Positions 18,203-25,041 of a stretch of 33,575 bases of DNA are shown one piece after another. Under the pieces are notes generated by a model that was not told where the DNA came from, made no database searches, and saw only the letters and a program-made list of their open reading frames with translations. The first letter of the stretch is position 1, and every line of letters starts with the position of its first letter. Source of the stretch: Bacteroidota bacterium (GTDB taxonomy: Bacteria; Bacteroidota; Bacteroidia; Bacteroidales; VadinHA17); assembly GCA_022709665.1 (NCBI GenBank), contig JAKLIJ010000010.1, positions 1 to 33,575 of the forward strand, given 5' to 3'. Both the position numbers and the translations under genes were made by a program.

Positions 18203-18622
18203 ATGAAAAACTTCAAGTTTTTAATAAAAGGGAAAAAATATGACGTCAGCATATTATCCCTTACCGGAAATGTGGCAAAGCTGAAAGTGAATGATGAGGA
18301 TTACGTAGTGGAGATAGAACGAAACGTAAAGCCTGATAAGACTCCCATTGTTGTGAGATCAACGATCAAAGAGCCCCAGAAAGAGATAGAGAAGAAAACA
18401 GGAGGACCAAAAACCGAGGTCAAATCTCCTCTGCCGGGATTAATAGTAAAGATATTTGTCAAGCCAGGCGACTCCGTGTCAAAGAATCAGCCACTGTTCA
18501 CCCTTGAAGCCATGAAAATGGAAAACGAGATAAAGGCAGAGCGCGACGGGGTGATCTCCGGAGTGAAAGTCTCACCAGGTCAGACTGTTTTGCAGGATGA
18601 AGTAATAATGGAAATGGATTGA
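18203..18622 (+). CDS. Biotin carrier subunit of the decarboxylase
   Basis: A 139-residue biotin carboxyl carrier protein. The biotinyl domain is at about 72-139: KSPLPGLIVKIFVKPGDSV, then LEAMKMENEI with Lys105 as the biotinylated residue, then GVISGVKVSPGQTV. The N-terminal ~45 residues form a small beta-rich domain (KYDVSILSLTGNVAKLKVNDEDYVVEI), and a charged, flexible linker (48-72) lies between, as in MmdC/OadA carrier parts. It moves CO2 from the carboxyltransferase to the membrane pump. In Bacteroidota the beta subunit usually follows at this position; instead the CitD-CitE gene follows, its chosen ATG 32 bases after the stop. A TTG start overlapping the stop is possible for that next gene. 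Confidence 0.93.
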   Translation: MKNFKFLIKGKKYDVSILSLTGNVAKLKVNDEDYVVEIERNVKPDKTPIVVRSTIKEPQKEIEKKTGGPKTEVKSPLPGLIVKIFVKPGDSVSKNQPLFTLEAMKMENEIKAERDGVISGVKVSPGQTVLQDEVIMEMD

Positions 18623-18654
18623 AGTTCTTCTGGAAAATCAATAATCCCGGCATC

Positions 18655-19893
18655 ATGGATAAGAGTTGTGCAACAACAGGAAATTCCGGCCCCAAAGTAC
18701 GGTCCGACTGCCAGATAACACTCTCCCTGAAAAACGAAGGAGGGATATCGATAGAATTGAAATCGAAGGTGGAAACACTTTATGGGGATTCTGTCAGGTC
18801 TCTTTGCTTAAAAATGCTCAGGTGCCTGGGAATCGAAAACGCTCACCTCGAGGTTGTTGATTCCGGAGCTCTTCCATTCGTAATAATGGCAAGGCTGGAA
18901 GCAGCTGTTAAGAAGCTGACTGGAACAGGAATGAAATTTCTTCCGGATTTTCCGGAAGATAATATGTACTCCACAGCACGTGACAGGTTCCGTTTTTCGC
19001 GCCTTTATCTGCCGGGGAATACCCCAAGCCTCATGATTAATGCAGGACTTCATTCGGCTGACGGGATAATTCTCGACCTTGAAGATTCTGTAGCGCCTGA
19101 GAAAAAGGACGAGGCAAGGATTCTTGTAAGGAATGCCCTGAGACAACTTGATTTCAGGAGCGCTGAAAAGATGGTGAGAATCAATCAGGGTGAAAGGGGA
19201 ATGAATGATCTCGATTCAGTTATACCTCAGAATGTGAATCTTGTACTTATACCTAAGTGTGAATCTCCTGAAAATGTAAGGGAAGTAGCAAACCATATCA
19301 GGGAAATAACAGCAGGATCGGGTCTGGCATATCCTGTTTATCTCATGCCAATTATTGAAAGCGCATTGGGAGTGGAGCTGGCATTCGATATTGCAAGGGC
19401 TGATGAAAGTGTGGTTGCCATGGCTGTCGGGCTTGAGGACCTTACCGCCGATATGGGTGTCAGAAGAACCAGGGAAGGGAATGAAACACTTTACGCCAGG
19501 ACCAGGATTGTGAATGCAGCCAAGGCAGCAGGAATACAACCTATCGATTCCGTTTTCCCGGATGTTGCAGATATGGAAGGGCTCCGTAATAATGTTGCTG
19601 TCTCAAAGGCTCTTGGATTTGAGGGTATGGGATGTATCCACCCCAGGCAGGTTGCATTGATACGGCAGGGATTTGCACCGGAACCTGAAGAAATTGAAAA
19701 ATCAAAAAAGATTGTAAGGGCTTATGAAGCTGCCCTTTCCAAAGGACTGGGAGTGGTTGCCCTTGGTTCCAAGATGATCGATCCCCCCGTGGTAAACAGA
19801 GCTATGAGATCTATTGATCTGGCTGTCAGGCTGGGACTGATTGACTCAGAATGGAGGAATGAATCTTCGGATGAAATTCAACAAACAAGTTAA
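18655..19893 (+). CDS. Citrate lyase-like fusion: acyl-carrier (CitD) + CoA-ester lyase (CitE)
   Basis: About 412 residues. Residues ~10-88 match the citrate lyase acyl carrier subunit (SDCQITL; ISIELKSKVETLYGDSVRSL; VVDSGALPFVIMARLEAA). Residues ~112-385 match the CitE beta subunit, an HpcH/HpaI-fold lyase: SRLYLPGN, DGIILDLEDSVAP, MVRIN, VLIPKCES, PIIESALGVE, AVGLEDLTADMG, GCIHPRQV. In the classical enzyme these are separate chains; CitE cleaves citryl carried on CitD into acetyl-ACP and oxaloacetate. The usual GTLESxD motif around the prosthetic serine reads GPKVRSD here, so Arg16 replaces it and Ser17 follows. The start is ATG 18655; a TTG at 18619 would add 12 unlikely residues. Substrate could be citrate, citramalate or another 3-hydroxyacid; citrate is the default from the CitF partner. 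No citC, citX or citG is in the window. Confidence 0.88.
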   Translation: MDKSCATTGNSGPKVRSDCQITLSLKNEGGISIELKSKVETLYGDSVRSLCLKMLRCLGIENAHLEVVDSGALPFVIMARLEAAVKKLTGTGMKFLPDFPEDNMYSTARDRFRFSRLYLPGNTPSLMINAGLHSADGIILDLEDSVAPEKKDEARILVRNALRQLDFRSAEKMVRINQGERGMNDLDSVIPQNVNLVLIPKCESPENVREVANHIREITAGSGLAYPVYLMPIIESALGVELAFDIARADESVVAMAVGLEDLTADMGVRRTREGNETLYARTRIVNAAKAAGIQPIDSVFPDVADMEGLRNNVAVSKALGFEGMGCIHPRQVALIRQGFAPEPEEIEKSKKIVRAYEAALSKGLGVVALGSKMIDPPVVNRAMRSIDLAVRLGLIDSEWRNESSDEIQQTS

Positions 19894-21460
19894 TACTGCA
19901 GATATGTCAATTCCGACTGTGATAAATGCAGCGGGCAGGGCTGTTCCGACAGAAATAAACGGCAAACCTGCAATACCTTTCAGGGGTATCGGAAAATACA
20001 GGCCCTCGGGAAACAAATATGGTCCTCCCATACCTTCATGCATCGACTTTCCGCCTGACGGCAACAAAGTGGTTGCAACCCTTGAGGAAGCGCTACTGCG
20101 ATGCGGCTTACGCGATGGAATGACCATTTCTACCCATCACCATCTGAGGGACGGTGATCTGATCAGCAACAGTATCTTCAGGATTGCTTCCCTTCTGGGA
20201 GTCAAAGATCTTGTATGGTTACCATCAGCTTCCTTTCCCTGCAATGATCCAGTCATACAATACCTCGAAGATGGGACAATAAACAGGATCGAAGGAAGCA
20301 TGAACGGTCCGCTGGGAAGATTCGTTTCGGAAGGCAGAATGAGAGGAACTGCCGTTCTGAGATCGCATGGAGGAAGGGTGCAGGCAATACAGGATGGAGA
20401 AGTGAGGATCGATATTGCTGTTCTTGTAGCGCCAAGCGCTGATTCATTCGGCAACGCTAAAGGGACAGGAGGAAGCTCGGCCTGCGGGGTGCTGGGCTAT
20501 GCAAAAACCGATGCGATGTATGCAGATAAGGTAATCGTGGTTACAGACAACCTTATAGATGTTCCCTGCTTACCCATGGAGATAGAAGGCAATTATGTCG
20601 ACTGTGTGGTTGTTGTGGATAAAATTGGTATCCCGGAAAAAATAGTTTCAGGAACTACACAAATCACTAAAAGTCCCGACCGTCTGCTTATCGCCGAGCT
20701 TACTGCCGCTTTTCTTGAAAAATCAGGTATTCTTAAGGACGGTGTCAGAATGCAGGCAGGCGCCGGAGGCACATCTCTCGCTATTGGTGTTTTTATTCAT
20801 GAGATACTTAGAAAAAAAGGCTGGAAGTCGAAATTCGGGTTCGGTGGCAGCACAAAGTATATGGTGGAAATGCTTGAGCAGGGTCAGATGGAATATATAC
20901 TCGATGCCCAGGCATTTGATCTGGAATCTGTTGCTTCAATTGAAAAAAATTCCGGACATGTACCTTATCCGGTTTTCAACGCTTACAACTTCCACTCAAA
21001 GGGTAACCTGACAAGCATGATGGACATAATGATCCTGGGTGCGACAGAGGTGGACCTTAATTTTAATGGCAACGTGGTGACCCACTCCGACGGTTACCTT
21101 CTTCACGGCATAGGAGGATGGCAGAACTGCCTTCATGCCCGGAACGTAATTCTTCCTCTTCCCTTGTTCCGCGACAGGATCCCTGTAATTGTTGATCAGG
21201 TTACTACATTGTGCGGTCCGGGAGAACTTATTGACGTAATTGTGACAGAAAGAGGGATTGCAATAAATCCCCTGAGACAGGATCTGATTGAGAGTGTCAG
21301 GAACAGCGGTCTCCCAATAACCACAATTGAAAAACTGAAACTTGAAGCTGAAAGGATTTGCGGAAAACCGTCCTTGCCCCGATTCGAAGACAAAATTGTT
21401 GCAGCAATAAAATGGGTAGACGGTACTGTAATAGATACAGTCAGACAGATCAAAAAGTAA
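19871..21460 (+). CDS. citF: Citrate lyase alpha subunit (acetyl-ACP:citrate ACP transferase)
   Basis: About 529 residues. CitF exchanges acetyl for citryl on the acyl-carrier thioester, in the cytoplasmic citrate lyase complex. Family features: NAAGRAVPTEINGKPAIPF near the start, KYGPPIPSC, TISTHHHLRDGD, AGAGGTSLAIG, KFGFGGSTKYMVEMLEQG, ILDAQAFDLESV, GNVVTHSDGYLLHGIGGWQN and VTERGIAINPLRQDL. Length is normal. The gene overlaps the end of citDE by about 23 bases with ATG 19871; ATG 19859 (GGAGG lies just before it) and ATG 19904 are alternatives, so the first ~15 residues are uncertain. The overlap argues for coupled, stoichiometric expression with CitDE. Confidence 0.93.
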   Translation: MKFNKQVNTADMSIPTVINAAGRAVPTEINGKPAIPFRGIGKYRPSGNKYGPPIPSCIDFPPDGNKVVATLEEALLRCGLRDGMTISTHHHLRDGDLISNSIFRIASLLGVKDLVWLPSASFPCNDPVIQYLEDGTINRIEGSMNGPLGRFVSEGRMRGTAVLRSHGGRVQAIQDGEVRIDIAVLVAPSADSFGNAKGTGGSSACGVLGYAKTDAMYADKVIVVTDNLIDVPCLPMEIEGNYVDCVVVVDKIGIPEKIVSGTTQITKSPDRLLIAELTAAFLEKSGILKDGVRMQAGAGGTSLAIGVFIHEILRKKGWKSKFGFGGSTKYMVEMLEQGQMEYILDAQAFDLESVASIEKNSGHVPYPVFNAYNFHSKGNLTSMMDIMILGATEVDLNFNGNVVTHSDGYLLHGIGGWQNCLHARNVILPLPLFRDRIPVIVDQVTTLCGPGELIDVIVTERGIAINPLRQDLIESVRNSGLPITTIEKLKLEAERICGKPSLPRFEDKIVAAIKWVDGTVIDTVRQIKK

Positions 21461-21471
21461 ATCTATGATTT

Positions 21472-21633
21472 ATGGAAAAATACAAGTGCATCATATGCGG
21501 ATTCGTTTATGATCCGGATGAGGGAGATCCTCACTCGGGAATAGATCCTGCGACGGATTTCAGTGATCTTCCGGATGATTATAAGTGTCCTGTTTGCGGA
21601 GCCGGCAAGGATGAATTCTTTTCCGCCGACTGA
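21472..21633 (+). CDS. Rubredoxin
   Basis: A 53-residue one-iron electron carrier. Two CxxC knuckles, [11 protein letters not shown] near the start and [12 protein letters not shown] near the end, hold the Fe(SCys)4 site; [13 protein letters not shown] lies between them. The family usually has Trp in LPDDWxCP; here it is Tyr. It begins 11 bases after the citF stop on the same strand and could be read through from the cit block. It is convergent with pepD, 21 bases away. Rubredoxins in anaerobes commonly pass electrons to oxygen- or peroxide-reducing enzymes; the partner here is unknown. Confidence 0.95.
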   Translation: MEKYKCIICGFVYDPDEGDPHSGIDPATDFSDLPDDYKCPVCGAGKDEFFSAD

Positions 21634-21654
21634 GCCGCTGAAAGTACTGTATTA

Positions 21655-23127
21655 TTATTTCCCTCCGCCAGCTCCGGGTATCTTTCCTATAACATCAATA
21701 AGAAGGTCCCAGTACATTTGAACGGTATCAATCTTTATCTTTTCCTCAGGAGTGTGGGCGCCTCTTATGGTCGGACCAATGGAGATCATATCTATCCCCA
21801 GGAATTTTTCATAGATAAGGCCACATTCGAGGCCTGCATGAATTGCCCTTACCAGAGGTTTCTTTCCGAATAGTTTTTCGTAAGAGTCAGAGGTAATCCT
21901 TAGTATTTCCGACCTGAGGTTTGGTTTCCATCCGGGGTAACCATCAGAATGAAACACCCTGGCATCTGCCATCAGAAGACATTTCTCAATCGTTGCTGCA
22001 ACTTCGTGTTTGGAAGAGTCTGATGAGCTCCTTTGTGTGGTAACTATCCTTATAATGTTGTTATCCAGAAAACTTACCGAAGCAAGATTTGTGGAGGTCT
22101 CCACCAGGTCTTCCATGTCCTCCGACCATGCGATAACTCCATGAGGACAACACTTCAGCGCATTTATCAGCTTTAGCTGGCTTTCCCGGTCCATCACTCT
22201 GAGTGGTCTTTCGGTTTCTTCGACCATAAGCCGTAGATCTTTTTCAAGTCCGGAGTATTCTCCCTTCAAATCCGCGTGAAATCTTTCTATTTCTCTTATG
22301 ATTTCTTTCCTGTAAGTGCTGCCGGCTGTAATCACCGCAAAAGCTTCCCTTGGAATTGCGTTGCGGAGGTTACCACCGTTAAAACTGCTTATAGAAATGC
22401 CGTACTTTCCTGTCAGTTTATCCAGGATGGTATTCATTATCTTAACTGAATTCCCGAATCCCTTGTGTATCTCATCACCGGAATGCCCCCCCCGTAGCCC
22501 GGTGAGGGAAATCCTGAAACCGATGGAATCCTCCATAACACTGACACTCCTGTATTGCATGTCGCCACCGGTATCAATCCCACCGGCACATCCGATATAT
22601 ATTATCCCCTCATCCTCGGAATCGAGATTGATAAGAGTTCTTCCTTCAAAGAAACCAGGTTGCAGGTTTATGGCGCCCGTCATTCCTGATTCCTCATCAA
22701 CGGTGAAGAGACATTCTATCCTGCCTGCTTTAAGTGCCGGGTCGACAAGAATGGCAAGCTGCGATGCGATACCTATACCATCGTCAGCTCCTAGAGTCGT
22801 TCCTTTTGCGGCAACGTAACCATCAGAAATATATGGAATAATAGGATCTGCAAACCAGTTATGAGGATAGTCGGCATTCTTTTCCCCAACCATGTCCATG
22901 TGACTCTGAAGCACTATCGTCTTTCTGCCTTCATATCCGGATGAGGCAGGCCTGATAATAAGTATGTTACCAATTTTGTCTTCTTTCGATTCGAGTTTAT
23001 TCAGAGATGCAAAATCAAGAAGATATTTCCTGATCATGCCTTCGTTTTTGCTCAAACGAGGGATTTTGCATATCTCCCCGAAATATTTCCAGATTGGCGC
23101 TGGATATAATTGAGATAATGTACTCAT
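21655..23127 (-). CDS. pepD: Aminoacyl-histidine dipeptidase (PepD, M20 family)
   Basis: A 490-residue cytosolic metallopeptidase that hydrolyses Xaa-His and other dipeptides. Zinc and catalytic motifs of the M20 clan are visible: LQSHMDMVGEKN (His ligand and Asp), LGADDGIGIA (bridging Asp), FTVDEESGMTGA (catalytic Glu and ligand Glu), LINLDSEDEG and, near the C terminus, AIHAGLECG (His ligand). The LRGGHSGDEIHKGFGNSVK segment belongs to the dimerisation/lid domain. Length is normal for PepD. A single-gene unit; a possible -7 box lies just upstream. Confidence 0.94.
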   Translation of the reverse strand: MSTLSQLYPAPIWKYFGEICKIPRLSKNEGMIRKYLLDFASLNKLESKEDKIGNILIIRPASSGYEGRKTIVLQSHMDMVGEKNADYPHNWFADPIIPYISDGYVAAKGTTLGADDGIGIASQLAILVDPALKAGRIECLFTVDEESGMTGAINLQPGFFEGRTLINLDSEDEGIIYIGCAGGIDTGGDMQYRSVSVMEDSIGFRISLTGLRGGHSGDEIHKGFGNSVKIMNTILDKLTGKYGISISSFNGGNLRNAIPREAFAVITAGSTYRKEIIREIERFHADLKGEYSGLEKDLRLMVEETERPLRVMDRESQLKLINALKCCPHGVIAWSEDMEDLVETSTNLASVSFLDNNIIRIVTTQRSSSDSSKHEVAATIEKCLLMADARVFHSDGYPGWKPNLRSEILRITSDSYEKLFGKKPLVRAIHAGLECGLIYEKFLGIDMISIGPTIRGAHTPEEKIKIDTVQMYWDLLIDVIGKIPGAGGGK

Positions 23128-23153
23128 GCTTTTATTGCTGGCTATTGACGCAG

Positions 23154-23161
23154 CAAAAGTA
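23154..23161 (-). promoter_or_regulatory. Candidate -7 box for pepD
   Basis: On the minus strand this reads TACTTTTG, a TAnnTTTG match, 26 bases before the pepD ATG. No convincing -33 TTTG lies at the expected distance, so support is weak. Confidence 0.28.
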
Positions 23162-23260
23162 CTTTTATTTATCTAATCTTACTGAACTGCAGCTAAATTA
23201 TAGAGGTCCGGAATGCTTAAATTTTGTTAAATTTACGAAGCACTAAAATTTTGGAATCAC

Positions 23261-24457
23261 ATGGCAAAACGAACCATTGTTACCCTGCCCGGGGACGGGA
23301 TTGGTAATATTGTAATGAAACAGGCGCTGAGAGTACTTGACGCTTCGGGATTTAAAGCCGATTATATTCATGCTGATATTGGCTGGGATTTCTGGTGCAG
23401 GGAAGGAAATCCTCTTCCTGACAGAACTCTTGAGTTGATCAGAACCCACAGGATAGCTCTTTTTGGAGCGATAACCTCAAAACCCAATGATGAGGCAAAG
23501 GCAGAACTCGATCCTTCCCTGAGAGATAAAGGCATGGTTTATTCAAGTCCTATCGTGGGTCTGAGGCAGAAATTCAATCTCGATATTTGTGTCAGACCAT
23601 GCAGGTCGTATCCGGGAAATCCTCTTAACTTTATTAGGAGGGGAAGGGGAGGCGCTGTAGAAGAACCTGTGGTCGATGTTGTAATTTTCCGCCAGAACAC
23701 GGAAGGATTGTATTCGGGGGTGGAATGGACCAACCCTCCCCGGCAGGTTCATGAGGCCTTTATGACTCATCCTAAATTCAGGGCAAATTATGGTGCCGTT
23801 CCCCCTGAGGAACTGTCGGTCTCGACAAGGATATTCACCCGGAAAGCCACACAACGCATTCTCACAGCCGCTTTCGAACACGCAGTGAAATACGGATACA
23901 AATCTGTGACTGTTTGTGAAAAGCCAAACGTGATCAGGGAGACTTCGGGGCTTATGTGGAAGATGGCTAAGGATACCCAGAAAAATACCTACCCTGGAAT
24001 AAAACTCATCAATACAAATATTGATGCACAGATGATGTGGCTTACTAAAAATCCCGAAGATTACGGGGTGATAGTTGCGGGGAACATGTTCGGCGACATT
24101 GTTTCGGACGCTTTTGCAGGGCTGATCGGCGGGCTTGGCTTCGCCTGCAGCGCCCAGTTCTCGGAAGAAGGGATAGCTGTTTTTGAACCAACACATGGAT
24201 CCGCCCCAAAATATGCAGGATACGAAATCCCTATAGTTAACCCGATAGCAATGATTGAATCAGCATGCATGATGCTGGACTATATTGACGAAAAATCCAC
24301 TGCCGCAAGAATCAGGAAAGCAATATCGGAAACAATCCTGGAAGGAAAGACAAGAACCTACGATATGATGAAAATGACAGGTTCTCCGGATGTTGTAAAA
24401 AATGGTGCTGCTTCTACCATTGAAATGACAGATGCCATTATCTCGAAACTAAAATGA
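23261..24457 (+). CDS. Isocitrate/isopropylmalate-family dehydrogenase, probably NADP isocitrate dehydrogenase
   Basis: A 398-residue beta-decarboxylating dehydrogenase. Features: LPGDGIG at 9-15; FRQNTEGLYSGVEW around 143-156, where NTEG is the isocitrate-dehydrogenase form rather than the isopropylmalate form; TRIFTRKATQRI; metal-binding NMFGDIVSDAFAGLIGGLG; and EPTHGSAPKYAG near 309-320. The Lys317-Tyr318 pair occupies the positions where E. coli NADP-dependent enzyme has Lys-Tyr and NAD enzymes usually have Asp-Ile, so NADP preference is inferred. It would turn isocitrate into 2-oxoglutarate; homoisocitrate or a related substrate cannot be excluded. The next gene overlaps its stop as ATGA. 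Confidence 0.82.
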   Translation: MAKRTIVTLPGDGIGNIVMKQALRVLDASGFKADYIHADIGWDFWCREGNPLPDRTLELIRTHRIALFGAITSKPNDEAKAELDPSLRDKGMVYSSPIVGLRQKFNLDICVRPCRSYPGNPLNFIRRGRGGAVEEPVVDVVIFRQNTEGLYSGVEWTNPPRQVHEAFMTHPKFRANYGAVPPEELSVSTRIFTRKATQRILTAAFEHAVKYGYKSVTVCEKPNVIRETSGLMWKMAKDTQKNTYPGIKLINTNIDAQMMWLTKNPEDYGVIVAGNMFGDIVSDAFAGLIGGLGFACSAQFSEEGIAVFEPTHGSAPKYAGYEIPIVNPIAMIESACMMLDYIDEKSTAARIRKAISETILEGKTRTYDMMKMTGSPDVVKNGAASTIEMTDAIISKLK

Positions 24458-25023
24458 ACAGGAGGAAGGAAATGAATGATACTGTTAAGAGACTTTGGCC
24501 GGAACTGGAATGGATTAAGGATGAGACGCTGAGAGAAAAGACAGCGAAAACATGGGAGCTGGCTCTTGAAAAAAGTGTACTGAAAGCCGGGGATCTCGAC
24601 AGGATCCCGTTTACTCTTCTCTGCGGACCGGATATGAAGGTGACATTCATGGAACACAAGAGGTGCGTTGTCCATGTTGCCAGAGCCAGCGGTGAAAAAA
24701 TGAATCAGTTTTTCGGCGAAAACCTGAAGGTGAACATGGATATTCTTATCTCAGGCGCAATATTGGCAGATGTAGGCAAATTACTTGAGTATGAACTCGA
24801 TGATAAGGGGAATGCCGTTCAGGGCCCTTATGGTCAATACCTGAGACATCCTTTTTCGGGTGTTTCACTTGCAGAAGAATGCGGCATACCACCGGAAGTG
24901 TGTCATATAATAGCTGCTCATGCTCACGAAGGTGACCTTGTGAAACGGACTACTGAAGCTTATATCGTGCATCATGCCGATTTCATGACCTTTCTTCCGT
25001 TCAAAAGCAGGCTGATGGTCTGA
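24454..25023 (+). CDS. HD-like phosphohydrolase-fold protein with altered HD doublet
   Basis: A 189-residue protein with the layout of HD-domain metal hydrolases: His74 (CVVHVARAS), the doublet segment GAILADVGKLLEY at 101-113, His132 (RHPFSGV), HIIAAHAHEGD at 151-161 and VHHADFMTF at 172-180. The doublet is Ala-Asp (105-106) rather than His-Asp, so one canonical metal ligand is missing; the other histidines and Asp176 remain. A phosphohydrolase function is therefore uncertain. Its ATG overlaps the dehydrogenase stop as ATGA; an alternative start is ATG 24472. Translation coupling to the dehydrogenase suggests a linked role, but no mechanism is evident. It is convergent with the acyl-CoA ligase, 18 bases away. 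Confidence 0.75.
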   Translation: MNRRKEMNDTVKRLWPELEWIKDETLREKTAKTWELALEKSVLKAGDLDRIPFTLLCGPDMKVTFMEHKRCVVHVARASGEKMNQFFGENLKVNMDILISGAILADVGKLLEYELDDKGNAVQGPYGQYLRHPFSGVSLAEECGIPPEVCHIIAAHAHEGDLVKRTTEAYIVHHADFMTFLPFKSRLMV

Positions 25024-25041
25024 CAGACCAGAACAGGATAT

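Noticed and set aside
23543..24196. A 217-codon minus-strand frame opposite the isocitrate-dehydrogenase-like gene
   Set aside because: The plus-strand gene has full family motifs; the opposite frame has none.
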